The notes: generated by a model not told the origin, from the sequence alone. 12,748 nucleotides of DNA from HRBIN12 sp035762085 (GCA_035762085.1 DASTPT010000081.1:1-12748), one strand, 5' to 3'; positions 1 through 7,588 are shown, counted from the stretch's first letter. Translations and numbers: made by a program.

Positions 1-851
1 CCGACGGCCTGGCCGCGGGCAAGGGCGTGGTCATCGCGCGAGAGCGGCGCGCGGCGGTCGAGGCGCTCGAAGACTGCCTGGTCCGCGGGGCGTTCGGCGA
101 GGCGGGCTCGACCGTCCTCGTGGAGGAGCATCTGACCGGGCGCGAGGTCTCGGCGTTCGCGCTCACCGACGGCCGCCGCTCGGTCCCGCTCGCGATGGCC
201 CAGGACTTCAAGCGGATCGACGACGGCGACGCGGGCCCGAACACCGGCGGGATGGGCGCGTACTCGCCCGTCCCGTTCGTCGACGCCGACACCGCCGAGC
301 GGATCTGGAACGACGTGCTCGCGCGCACGGCCGAGGCGCTCCACGCCGAGGGCATCGACTACCGCGGCGTCCTGTACGCGGGCCTGATGGTCACCGCGGA
401 TGGGCCTCGGCTCCTCGAGTACAACTGTCGGTTCGGCGACCCCGAGACGCAGGTGCTGATGCCGCGGATCGACACGGGCCTCGCGCGGGCGCTCCTGGCC
501 GGCGCCGAGGGCGACCTGCGCGATGCGGGCATGCGGCTCTCCGACGGGGCTTCCGTGACCGTCGTGGCGGCCTCCGGGGGGTATCCCGGTCCGTACCGGA
601 CCGGCATCGAGGTCGCCGGACTGGACGACGCCGCGGCCGTCCAGGACGCGGTCGTCTTCCACGCGGGGACGGCCGAGCGAGGGGGTAGAGTGGTCACGTC
701 CGGGGGCCGGGTGCTGGCCGTGAGCGGTCGGGGCGACACGATCGGCGAGGCGCGCGCCACCGCGTACGAAGCGTTGTCCCGCATCACGTTCGAGGGCATG
801 CACCACCGTCGGGACATCGCGGAGGCGGCGACGGAGGAGGAGCGCGGGTGA
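1..851 (+). CDS. purD: Phosphoribosylamine-glycine ligase (GAR synthetase), 5' partial
   Basis: The protein joins 5-phosphoribosylamine and glycine with ATP to make GAR, the second step of purine synthesis in the cytosol. The reading frame is already open at base 3, so the gene begins outside the window; 282 residues are visible and roughly the first 140 of a usual 420-430 are missing. The visible part opens with the ATP-grasp stretch DGLAAGKGVVIA, followed by EEHLTGREVS, the DFKRIDDGDAGPNTGGMG segment, and the GARS signature RFGDPETQ near base 435. The C-terminal domain (ASGGYPG through AYEALSRITFEG) is complete, and the protein ends in a short acidic tail. The stop codon overlaps the purE start by four bases (GTGA), which suggests translational coupling. 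The identification rests on several family motifs and on gene order. Confidence 0.97.
   Translation, partial: DGLAAGKGVVIARERRAAVEALEDCLVRGAFGEAGSTVLVEEHLTGREVSAFALTDGRRSVPLAMAQDFKRIDDGDAGPNTGGMGAYSPVPFVDADTAERIWNDVLARTAEALHAEGIDYRGVLYAGLMVTADGPRLLEYNCRFGDPETQVLMPRIDTGLARALLAGAEGDLRDAGMRLSDGASVTVVAASGGYPGPYRTGIEVAGLDDAAAVQDAVVFHAGTAERGGRVVTSGGRVLAVSGRGDTIGEARATAYEALSRITFEGMHHRRDIAEAATEEERG
833..842 (+). promoter_or_regulatory. Shine-Dalgarno sequence for purE
   Basis: A purine-rich GGAGGAGGAG run inside the 3' end of purD lies five bases before the GTG at 848. It supports that GTG as the purE start and shows that purE has its own strong ribosome binding site as well as the overlap with purD. 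Confidence 0.7.
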
Positions 852-1321
852 ACGAGGCAACGGCGGTCGTGGGCGTGCTCGTGGCGTCGCCGGCCGAGCT
901 GGCGATGATGCAACAGGCGGGCGCGATCCTCGAGAAGCTGGGTGTGCCGCACGAGATCAGCGTGATGTCCTCGTCCCGGAGCCCCGACGTGGTCGACGAG
1001 TACGCCCGCACGGCGTTCGAGCGCGGCCTCAAGGTGATCATCTGCACGACGGGGATCTCGGGACACCTGGCGGCCGCGGTCGCCGCGCGCACGATCCTTC
1101 CGGTGGTCGGCGTGCCGATCTCCTCGGAGCAGATGGACGGCACGATGGCGCTGTTCGTCACGGCGCAGATGCCGCGTGGGGTCCCGGTGGCGGCGGTCGG
1201 CGTGGACGCCTCGGTGAACGCCGCGATCCTGGCCGCCCAGATCGTCGCCGTCGGCAACCCCGACATCCAGGCGGAGCTGTGGCGGTTCAAGGACGACCTG
1301 GCGGAAGGTCTCCGACTGTGA
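848..1321 (+). CDS. purE: PurE-family AIR carboxylase / N5-CAIR mutase with altered active site
   Basis: PurE makes the carboxylated intermediate CAIR; class I enzymes rearrange N5-CAIR supplied by PurK. The 157-residue length, the position between purD and purB, and the segments LPVVGVP (84-90), QMPRGVPV (107-114) and NAAILAAQI (124-132) identify the family. The active site departs from the E. coli and Mycobacterium sequences as I recall them. The N-terminal GSxSD motif reads ASPAE (13-17). SAHR reads SSSR (41-44), putting Ser43 where the catalytic histidine should be. The AGGAAHLPG loop reads TGISGHLAA, keeping only His73 and Leu74 from its core. The DNA reads cleanly across all three sites with no sign of a frameshift. 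It may be a divergent enzyme, an inactive paralogue, or a protein with changed chemistry. Family membership is firm; catalytic function is uncertain. The GTG start is supported by a strong ribosome site and overlaps the purD stop. Confidence 0.85.
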   Translation: MNEATAVVGVLVASPAELAMMQQAGAILEKLGVPHEISVMSSSRSPDVVDEYARTAFERGLKVIICTTGISGHLAAAVAARTILPVVGVPISSEQMDGTMALFVTAQMPRGVPVAAVGVDASVNAAILAAQIVAVGNPDIQAELWRFKDDLAEGLRL

Positions 1322-1355
1322 CACGGGCGTCGGCCCGCGCGTCGGGGGCGAGGCC

Positions 1356-2669
1356 ATGATCCCGCGGTACGCGTTGCCGGAGATGACCGCCGTCTGGTCC
1401 GACCAGGCGCGCATGGAGCGCTGGCTCCAGATCGAGATCCTCGCCGTCGAGGCCTGGGCGGGTCTCGGCGTCGTCCCGCAGGAAGACGCGCGCCGCATCC
1501 GCGAGACGGCCTCGTTCACGATCGAGCGCGTCCGGGAGCTCGAGCAGGTCACGCGGCACGACGTCGCGGCGTTCGTCCAGTGCGTGGGCGACTCGGCCGG
1601 GCCGGCGGGAAAGTGGATCCACCACGGCCTGACGTCCTCCGACGTGCTCGACACCGGCTTCGCGCTGCAGCTCCGCGCCGCCGCGGACCTGTTGCTCGGC
1701 CGGCTCGAGACGCTCCTGCGTGTCGTGAAGCGGCTGGCGCTCGAGCATCGGGCGACGCCGACGATCGGGCGGTCGCACGGGGTGCACGCCGAGCCCACCA
1801 GCTTCGGGCACAAGGTGGCGATCTGGGCGTTCGAGCTGGACCGCGGCCGCGAGCGGCTCCGCCGCGCGCGCGAGGCGGTCAGCGTCGGCAAGCTGTCGGG
1901 CGCGGTCGGCAACTACGCGCACGTCGATCCACGGATCGAGGAGGAGGTCTGCGCTCGGCTCGGCCTGCGACCGGCCGAGGCCTCGAACCAGGTCGTCCAG
2001 CGGGACCGTCACGCCGAGTACATGGCGGCGCTCGCGCTGCTCGCGTCCTCGCTCGACAAGATCGCCACCGAGATCCGGCACCTCGCGCGGACCGAGGTTC
2101 GCGAGGTCCAGGAGCCGTTCGCCCCCGGCCAGAAGGGCTCGAGCGCGATGCCGCACAAGCGCAACCCCGTCGTGTGCGAGCGGATCACGGGGCTCGCCCG
2201 CGTCATCCGCGGGAACCTGCAGGCGGCGCTCGAGAACGTCGCGCTGTGGCACGAGCGCGACATCTCGCACTCGTCCGCCGAGCGCGTGGTCTTCCCCGAC
2301 GCGACGATGGCGCTCGACTTCATGCTCCGCGACCTCGCTTGGGTGCTCGACGGGCTCGTCGTGTTCCCCGACCGGATGCGCGAGAACCTCTGGTTCGGCG
2401 GCGGGCTCGCGTTCTCGCAGGCCGTCCTGCTCGCGCTCGTGGAGCGGGGGATGGCCCGCGACGACGCCTACCGCGTCGTGCAGGCGGCCGCGGCCGCGGC
2501 GTGGGACGACGGGCTCTCCTTCCGGGACACGATCGCGGCCGACCAGGGCGTCCGGTCCCTGCTCCGGTCCGACGAGGTGGCCTCGCTGTTCGATCCCGGC
2601 CGGTACCTGCGGAACCTCGACGTCGTGTTCGACCGGCTCGCGAAGCTCCCCGTCAGCGAGGCACCGTGA
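1356..2669 (+). CDS. purB: Adenylosuccinate lyase
   Basis: This lyase releases fumarate from SAICAR to give AICAR and from adenylosuccinate to give AMP; it belongs to the fumarase/aspartase superfamily and is normally a cytosolic homotetramer. The 437-residue protein starts MIPRYALPEMTAVW, aligning with the N-terminus of the B. subtilis type and fixing the ATG. Visible motifs are RHDVAAF with His68, HGLTSSD (90-96), GRSHGVHAEP (137-146) carrying the general-acid histidine region, and the superfamily signature GSSAMPHKRNP (261-271) on the flexible catalytic-serine loop. All expected catalytic residues are present and the length is normal. The gene follows purE after 34 bases with only a weak GGCGAGG-type ribosome site, and its stop overlaps the purC start (GTGA). 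Confidence 0.98.
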   Translation: MIPRYALPEMTAVWSDQARMERWLQIEILAVEAWAGLGVVPQEDARRIRETASFTIERVRELEQVTRHDVAAFVQCVGDSAGPAGKWIHHGLTSSDVLDTGFALQLRAAADLLLGRLETLLRVVKRLALEHRATPTIGRSHGVHAEPTSFGHKVAIWAFELDRGRERLRRAREAVSVGKLSGAVGNYAHVDPRIEEEVCARLGLRPAEASNQVVQRDRHAEYMAALALLASSLDKIATEIRHLARTEVREVQEPFAPGQKGSSAMPHKRNPVVCERITGLARVIRGNLQAALENVALWHERDISHSSAERVVFPDATMALDFMLRDLAWVLDGLVVFPDRMRENLWFGGGLAFSQAVLLALVERGMARDDAYRVVQAAAAAAWDDGLSFRDTIAADQGVRSLLRSDEVASLFDPGRYLRNLDVVFDRLAKLPVSEAP

Positions 2670-3613
2670 GCGGGCGTCTGTACGCGCAGGGCAAGGTCCG
2701 GGACGTCTACGAGCTCGACGACGGGCGACTCCTGCTCGTCGCCACCGACCGCATCAGCGCCTTCGACGTCGTGCTGCCGAACCCCGTCCCGGACAAGGGC
2801 CGGGTGCTCACCGGCCTCACGCGCTTCTGGCTCGAGCGGACGAAGGACCTCGTCGACAACCACCTGCTCTCGGCCGATCGCCGCGACTTCCCGGGCGCGT
2901 TCCGCGACGAGCCGGCGCTGGCGGGGCGAGCGATGCTCGTGAAGCGGGCGGAGGTGGTGCCCGTCGAGTGCGTCGCGCGCGGGTACCTGACGGGAACGGG
3001 GCTCACGCAGTACCGGGCCGAGGGACACGTCTGCGGCGTCCGGCTCCCTCCGGGGCTGGGGGAGGCGCACCGACTCCCCGAACCCATCTTCACGCCGACC
3101 ACGAAGGCGAGCGAGGGTCACGATCTCCCGTTGACCTTCGACGAGACCGTCGACCTCGTCGGCAAGGGTCTCGCCGAGCGGCTGCGCGAGCTGACGATCG
3201 CGCTGTACGAGCGCGGGGCCCGGATCGCGCTCGACCGCGGCATCATCGTGGCCGACACGAAGTTCGAGTTCGGGTTCTCCGACGGCGAGCTGATCCTGAT
3301 CGACGAGGTGCTGACGCCGGACTCGTCGCGGTTCTGGCCGGCGGACGGGTACCGGCCCGGGCGGAGCCAGCCCTCGTTCGACAAGCAGTTCGTCCGGGAC
3401 TGGCTCGACGCGAGCGGCTGGGACCACGAGCCGCCACCACCGGACCTGCCCGCCGAAGTCGTCGGCAAGACGGCGCTCAAGTACCAGGAGGCCTACGAGC
3501 GGATCACCGGCGAGCGGTTCGAGTGGTACCGCCATCGCATGGGCGTGATGTCGGATCACGACTGGGAGCGGTGCGCGGTGGATCTGCAACGACTGCGGAC
3601 GGAGAGGGCATGA
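2666..3613 (+). CDS. purC: SAICAR synthetase
   Basis: The enzyme ligates CAIR and aspartate with ATP to form SAICAR, consuming the product of the PurE step. It has 315 residues, the longer yeast/actinobacterial form rather than the roughly 240-residue E. coli form. The N-terminus has the nucleotide-binding GKVRDVYEL; both family signatures are present, VVPVECVARGY (97-107) and DTKFEFG (197-203), followed by DEVLTPDSSRFW. After the usual terminal helix (ALKYQEAYERITGERF) there is a charged tail of about 30 residues ending in RLRTERA that I do not associate with the family. The reading frame stays open far upstream inside purB, but homology begins at the GTG whose first base is 2666, which overlaps the purB stop. 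The gene's own stop overlaps the purS ATG (ATGA). Confidence 0.97.
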   Translation: MSGRLYAQGKVRDVYELDDGRLLLVATDRISAFDVVLPNPVPDKGRVLTGLTRFWLERTKDLVDNHLLSADRRDFPGAFRDEPALAGRAMLVKRAEVVPVECVARGYLTGTGLTQYRAEGHVCGVRLPPGLGEAHRLPEPIFTPTTKASEGHDLPLTFDETVDLVGKGLAERLRELTIALYERGARIALDRGIIVADTKFEFGFSDGELILIDEVLTPDSSRFWPADGYRPGRSQPSFDKQFVRDWLDASGWDHEPPPPDLPAEVVGKTALKYQEAYERITGERFEWYRHRMGVMSDHDWERCAVDLQRLRTERA

Positions 3614-3870
3614 AGCGTCGATTCGAGGTGGTGGTGTCCCTGCGGCCTGGGCTGCTCGACCCGCAGGGCAAGGCGGTGGAGAGCGCCCTGCCGGCCATGG
3701 GGTGGACGAACGTGAGCGACGTGCGCGTCGGGAAGCACGTCGTGCTCACGGTGGACGCGGACTCCGAGGACGCCGCCCGAGCGCAGCTCGAGGAGATGTC
3801 CCGCCGTCTGCTCTCGAACCCCGTGATCGAGGACTTCCGGATCCTCACGTCGCAGGAGGTCCCCGCGTGA
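3610..3870 (+). CDS. purS: FGAM synthetase subunit PurS
   Basis: PurS is the small structural subunit that bridges PurQ and PurL and helps pass ammonia between them in the bacterial and archaeal three-part FGAM synthetase. The 86-residue protein shows the typical beginning (FEVVVSLRPGLLDPQGKAV), the central ALPAMGW...VSDVRVGKHVVLTV strand region and the end NPVIEDFRI. The ATG overlaps the purC stop and sits behind the purine-rich GGAGAGGG at 3601-3608. Its presence fits the short PurL encoded downstream, since organisms with the large fused PurL lack PurS. The stop overlaps the purQ start. Confidence 0.96.
   Translation: MKRRFEVVVSLRPGLLDPQGKAVESALPAMGWTNVSDVRVGKHVVLTVDADSEDAARAQLEEMSRRLLSNPVIEDFRILTSQEVPA
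3854..3860 (+). promoter_or_regulatory. Shine-Dalgarno sequence for purQ
   Basis: AGGAGGT lies six bases before the GTG at 3867, inside the last codons of purS. It is near-perfect anti-16S sequence at ideal spacing and settles the purQ start at the overlapping GTG. Confidence 0.75.
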
Positions 3871-4571
3871 GACGTCCGCGGGTCGGCGTGGTGACCTTCC
3901 CCGGTTCGCTCGACGATCGCGACGCGGTCCGCGCCGTCGGCGCGATGGGCGGCGAGGGCGTCTCCCTGTGGCACGCCGATCGCGATCTGCGCGACGTCGA
4001 TGCCGTGATCCTGCCCGGCGGGTTCTCGTACGGCGATTACCTGCGGTGCGGCGCGATCGCTCGCTTCGCTCCGATCATGGAGGAGGTCGTGCGGTTCGCT
4101 GGGGCCGGAGGCCCCGTCGTCGGGATCTGCAACGGCTTCCAGATCCTGTGCGAGGCGGGTCTGGTCCCGGGGGCGCTGATCCGGAACCGCTCGCTGCGGT
4201 TCATCTGCCGCGTCGTGGACGTGCGCGTCGAGACGTCGCTCTCGCCGCTGACGGAGGGGCTGACGGCCGGCGACGTCCTGCAGATCCCGGTCAAACACGG
4301 CGAGGGACAGTTCGTCGCGAGCGCCGAGGACCTGGCGCGCGTCGAGGGCGACGGGCTCGTGGTCTTCCGTTACTGCGCCCCCGACGGCACGATCGACGAC
4401 GCCCACAACGTCAACGGCGCCGCGGACGCGATCGCGGGCGTCCGCAACGAGGGCGGCAACGTGGTGGGGCTCATGCCACACCCCGAGCACGCGGTCGACC
4501 CCGACGTCGGGCCCACCGGCGGGCAGCCGTTGCTCGCCTCGCTGCTGTCGCGGGCGCTCGCGAAGGTGTGA
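3867..4571 (+). CDS. purQ: FGAM synthetase glutaminase subunit PurQ
   Basis: PurQ is the class I glutamine amidotransferase that releases ammonia from glutamine for PurL. The 234-residue protein carries PGGFSYGDYLRCGAIA (50-65), the nucleophile elbow GICNGFQIL with catalytic Cys88, and the PHPEHA motif with His205 and Glu207 completing the triad. Length and motif order are those of the short stand-alone PurQ. The start is GTG overlapping the purS stop, behind a strong ribosome site; the stop overlaps the GTG of purL. The PurS-PurQ-PurL order suggests coupled translation of the three subunits in matched amounts. Confidence 0.97.
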   Translation: MRRPRVGVVTFPGSLDDRDAVRAVGAMGGEGVSLWHADRDLRDVDAVILPGGFSYGDYLRCGAIARFAPIMEEVVRFAGAGGPVVGICNGFQILCEAGLVPGALIRNRSLRFICRVVDVRVETSLSPLTEGLTAGDVLQIPVKHGEGQFVASAEDLARVEGDGLVVFRYCAPDGTIDDAHNVNGAADAIAGVRNEGGNVVGLMPHPEHAVDPDVGPTGGQPLLASLLSRALAKV

Positions 4572-6772
4572 CCGCGGTGGCCGAGCCGTTGCATCGCGCT
4601 CTCGGGCTTACCGACGACGAGTACGACCGGATCGTGGGGACCCTCGGGCGCGAGCCGAACCGGAACGAGCTGGCGATGTACGGCGTGATGTGGTCCGAGC
4701 ACTGCTCGTACAAGTCCAGCAGGATCCACCTGCGCACCCTCCCGACGGAGGGCTCGGCCGTGCTCGTCGGGCCCGGTCAGGACGCCGGCGTCGTCGACGT
4801 CGGCGAGGGGCTCGCGGTCGCGTTCAAGATGGAGTCGCACTCGCACCCGAGCGCCATCGAGCCGTACCAGGGCGCCGCGACCGGGATCGGCGGCATCGTC
4901 CGAGACATCATCTCGATGGGCGCGAGGCCGATCGCGCTGCTGGACCCGCTGTACTTCGGTCCGCTCACCGAGCATCGCAACCGCTGGCTCCTGGAGGGTG
5001 TCGTGGCGGGGATCGGCGGCTACGGCAACTGCATCGGGGTGCCGACCGTGGGCGGCGAGGTCCGCTTCGCCGAGCCGCACAGCCTGAACCCGACGATCAA
5101 CGTGATGTGCGTCGGCATCGCACCCCGCGAGCGGCTCGTCACCTCCACGTCGCGGCAGGTGCACGAGGGCTCGATCATGGTGCTGTTCGGCGCGTCGACG
5201 GGCCGAGACGGGATCGGCGGCGTGTCGGTCCTCGCGTCGCGGACGCTCGAGGAGGGCTCGGACGAGAGCCGGCCGAGCGTGCAGATCGGCGACCCGTTCG
5301 CCGGCAAGCTCCTGATCGAGGCCAGCCTCGAGCTGGCCGAGCGCGACCTGCTCGAGGGCCTGCAGGACCTGGGCGGCGCCGGCCTCACCTGCGCCACGAG
5401 CGAGTCCGCCGCCCGGGCCGGGATGGGCGCGGAGATCGACCTGGACGCCGTGCCGCTGCGCCAGGGCGACCTGGAGGTGTTCGAGATCCTCACCTCCGAG
5501 TCGCAGGAGCGCATGCTGGCGATCGTCGAACCGTCCAAGGTCGACGCGGTCCTCGACGTATGCGCGAAGTGGGGGCTCGCGACGGCCGTCCTCGGCAGGA
5601 TGGTCGCGGGAGACGGGCTGCGGATCACCATGGGCGGCACCGTGGTGGCGGAGGTGCCGGCGCGGTCGCTCGCGGACGAGGGGCCGGTCTACGATCGCGC
5701 CCTCGCGCCGCCCGATGGGCTGGCCGCGCTCCACGAGGACGACCCGACCTTCGCCACGGTGACGGCCGATCCGCGGGAGGCGTTCCTCACGGTGCTCGGC
5801 TCGCCGAACGTCGTTTCGATGCGCACGGTGTGGGAGCAGTACGACTCGTTGGTCCAGGGCGGCACCGTGCTCGGGCCGGGCGGGGACGCGGCGCTCGTGC
5901 GGATCGAGGGAACGGTGAAGGCGCTCGCGCTCTCGACCGACGCGAAGGGACGGTTCGGGCTCCTCGACCCGTACCTCGGGGCCGCGCACGCCGTGGCCGA
6001 GGCCGCGCGCAACGTGGCGATGACCGGCGCCACGCCACTCGCGATCACCAACTGCCTCAACTTCGGCAACCCGGAGCGGCCGGAGGTGATGTGGCAGTTC
6101 GCCGAGTCGATCCGCGGGATGGCCGACGCGTGTCGAGCCCTCGACACGCCGGTGACCGGCGGCAACGTGAGCTTCTACAACGAGTCGGGTGCCTCCGCGA
6201 TCTGGCCGACGCCGACGATCGGCATGCTCGGGCTGCTCGAGGACCACCGCCTCGCGATCCGGACGGCGTTCTCGGCGGGCCGGTCCGTCTACCTGCTGGG
6301 CGAGACGTTCCCCGAGCTCGGGGGCTCGGAGTTCGCCGAGATCGTGCTCTGCACGATCAGCGGTCGCCCACCCGAGCTCGACCTGGTCCGCGAGCGGGCG
6401 CTCCACCGGCTGATCGCCGACGCCGCCCGAGCGGTCCTGCTGGTCTCGGCGCACGACTGCAGCGACGGCGGCCTCGCCGTCGCTCTGGCCGAGAGCGCGA
6501 TCGCCGGCGGGACCGGGTTCGCGATCTCCCTCCCGGGCGACGTCCCGTGGTACGTGACCCTGTTCTCGGAGTCCGCCTCGCGGGCCGTGGTCTCGGTCGC
6601 GCCCGAGAACGCCGCGAAGCTCGAGGTCCTCGCGTCCGAGCACGGCATCCCGTTCGCGAGGATCGGCGAGACCGGCGGTCCGCGGATGGTCTTCGACGCG
6701 CTCTTCGAGGTCGACCTCGCCGAGGCGGATGACGTGTACGAGGGCACGATCCCGCGTCTCCTCGCCGGCTGA
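4568..6772 (+). CDS. purL: FGAM synthetase ATPase subunit PurL (short form)
   Basis: PurL uses ATP and ammonia from PurQ to convert FGAR to FGAM. At 734 residues it is the short form that needs PurS and PurQ. The N-terminus has the linker helix and MWSEHCSYKSS, with catalytic His45. Next come the substrate/ATP-site motif ESHSHPSAIEP (89-99), TVGGEV, DLGGAGLTCATSE, and in the second half the paired PurM-like repeat with TGGNVSFYNE and HDCSDGGLAVALAE. Two in-frame GTG codons could start it: 4568 overlaps the purQ stop, with GAAGG almost adjacent; 4577 has better spacing to that GAAGG. I chose 4568 because this overlap recurs in the cluster; the difference is three residues. The gene is followed 29 bases later by the convergent end of the channel gene. 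Confidence 0.98.
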   Translation: MTAVAEPLHRALGLTDDEYDRIVGTLGREPNRNELAMYGVMWSEHCSYKSSRIHLRTLPTEGSAVLVGPGQDAGVVDVGEGLAVAFKMESHSHPSAIEPYQGAATGIGGIVRDIISMGARPIALLDPLYFGPLTEHRNRWLLEGVVAGIGGYGNCIGVPTVGGEVRFAEPHSLNPTINVMCVGIAPRERLVTSTSRQVHEGSIMVLFGASTGRDGIGGVSVLASRTLEEGSDESRPSVQIGDPFAGKLLIEASLELAERDLLEGLQDLGGAGLTCATSESAARAGMGAEIDLDAVPLRQGDLEVFEILTSESQERMLAIVEPSKVDAVLDVCAKWGLATAVLGRMVAGDGLRITMGGTVVAEVPARSLADEGPVYDRALAPPDGLAALHEDDPTFATVTADPREAFLTVLGSPNVVSMRTVWEQYDSLVQGGTVLGPGGDAALVRIEGTVKALALSTDAKGRFGLLDPYLGAAHAVAEAARNVAMTGATPLAITNCLNFGNPERPEVMWQFAESIRGMADACRALDTPVTGGNVSFYNESGASAIWPTPTIGMLGLLEDHRLAIRTAFSAGRSVYLLGETFPELGGSEFAEIVLCTISGRPPELDLVRERALHRLIADAARAVLLVSAHDCSDGGLAVALAESAIAGGTGFAISLPGDVPWYVTLFSESASRAVVSVAPENAAKLEVLASEHGIPFARIGETGGPRMVFDALFEVDLAEADDVYEGTIPRLLAG

Positions 6773-6801
6773 TCGATGCAGCGGCGGTGGATGTGCCCGT
6801 C

Positions 6802-7509
6802 TCAGGCCTCGGGCGTCGCGTCCCGGTCCTGCGGGAGATCGTGACGCGGCCTGCCGAGGTTGCCGACGAGCGCGGCGACGGCGGTGACCAGGTAGATCTG
6901 CCCGACGATCCCCTCGAGCGCCGCCGCGGCGCGCCCGACCCCGCCCGCCGCCACGAGGTCCCCGAACCCGACGGTCGCCATCGTGATGAAGCTGAAGTAC
7001 ACGTACTCGCTCCGGGTGCCGTCCGTCCCGGACGCGAAGAACGGCTCGGTGCCGACCGCCCCGATCAGCTCGTACACGTAGGCGAAGGTCAGACCGAGCA
7101 GCACGTAGATGCACAGCGCGCCCAGAACCGTGAGCCCGCTGATCTCGGCGTGCATCCGGATCCTTCGTCCGATGGCTGCCATCGTCGTCGTCGTCAGCAG
7201 GAGGCCGCAGATCGCCAGAACGGAGGTCTCGACGTCTCCCTCCGCGAACGAGCCGCCGACCGCCGCGACGACGACGAGGACGGTGACGGCGACGCCGATG
7301 CGGATGGCGCTCTGGGCGGCGCCCGAGGCGAGCAACGCGATCACGACGGCGATGCCGAGCACCAGCGTCGCCCCCAGACGCACCCACGACTCGTCCGCGG
7401 CGGCGATGGAGACCACCACGGTGACGAGCAGCAGCAGCAACACGAGCCCGAACCGGTCGCGCACGCGGGCGCGCTCGGTCGCCCGGGAGACCCTCGTCGC
7501 CGGTCGCAT
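6802..7509 (-). CDS. Potassium-channel-like membrane protein (ion_trans_2 type pore)
   Basis: The 235-residue product has hydrophobic segments near residues 20-38, 45-64, 68-88, 94-113, 124-149 and 198-216. Before the last is a pore loop with the K+ selectivity filter TVGFGD (179-184), preceded by YVYFSFITMA, the usual pore helix. A basic linker (GRRIRMH, 114-120) separates the fourth and fifth segments. I see no S4-like row of regularly spaced arginines, so voltage gating is not indicated, and no RCK/TrkA domain follows. The tail is short, polar and rich in Arg/Asp. It probably acts as a tetrameric potassium channel in the cytoplasmic membrane; ion specificity is inferred from the filter. 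The frame is open upstream into purF, but the ATG at 7509 fits the first membrane segment and lies eight bases after a TACGCT box. The gene runs against the pur genes and separates purL from purF. Confidence 0.86.
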   Translation of the reverse strand: MRPATRVSRATERARVRDRFGLVLLLLLVTVVVSIAAADESWVRLGATLVLGIAVVIALLASGAAQSAIRIGVAVTVLVVVAAVGGSFAEGDVETSVLAICGLLLTTTTMAAIGRRIRMHAEISGLTVLGALCIYVLLGLTFAYVYELIGAVGTEPFFASGTDGTRSEYVYFSFITMATVGFGDLVAAGGVGRAAAALEGIVGQIYLVTAVAALVGNLGRPRHDLPQDRDATPEA

Positions 7510-7517
7510 CAGGACCG

Positions 7518-7523
7518 AGCGTA
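7518..7523 (-). promoter_or_regulatory. Candidate -10 box for the channel gene
   Basis: TACGCT on the minus strand fits the TANNNT -10 consensus of GC-rich actinobacteria and ends eight bases before the ATG at 7509. No convincing -35 box is visible. The spacing would place the transcript start at or within two bases of the start codon, giving a leaderless or nearly leaderless mRNA. Inference from sequence only. Confidence 0.45.
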
Positions 7524-7574
7524 GACCGAAGCGGGGGCGTCGCGTGGATGTCCCGGGTCGCCGGGGGCGGGTGC

Positions 7575-7580
7575 TACCAT
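7575..7580 (+). promoter_or_regulatory. Candidate -10 box for purF-purM
   Basis: TACCAT matches TANNNT and ends eight bases before the GTG at 7589, the preferred purF start. No ribosome binding site lies in the short gap, and no clear -35 is visible. A leaderless purF transcript would explain this. If correct, it rules out the alternative in-frame GTG at 7571, which lies upstream of the box. Confidence 0.5.
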
Positions 7581-7588
7581 CCGGCCAC

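Noticed and set aside
848..1321. Frameshift or sequencing error as the cause of the odd PurE motifs
   Set aside because: The frame is continuous, conserved segments occur before, between and after the altered motifs in one frame, and the codon pattern is uniform. Only multiple independent substitutions explain it; point errors in reads cannot be fully excluded.
359..2270. Long minus-strand open frames opposite purD, purE and purB
   Set aside because: The products have shadow composition with no domain, and the + strand genes here are unambiguous.
1580..2665. In-frame upstream extension of purC through purB
   Set aside because: The frame is open only because stop codons are rare in this DNA. 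PurC homology starts at the GTG at 2666, and the upstream translation is Arg/Ala/Gly shadow of purB.
4370..7387. Open minus-strand frame of about 1000 codons opposite purQ, purL and the channel region
   Set aside because: It runs antisense to purL, whose full set of motifs is on the + strand. Its translation is Arg/Gly/Asp/His-rich low-complexity sequence, as expected from the complement of GC-rich coding DNA.
7430..7441. Short AGC/GTC trinucleotide runs in the channel gene (also near 7184-7196) as microsatellites
   Set aside because: They encode Leu-rich and Thr-rich membrane segments in frame and are only four to five units long, so they are ordinary coding sequence.
7109..7588. In-frame upstream extension of purF, including GTG at 7571
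   Set aside because: The long extension lies opposite the channel gene and has no PurF character. GTG 7571 would precede the -10-like box and give a propeptide longer than usual.
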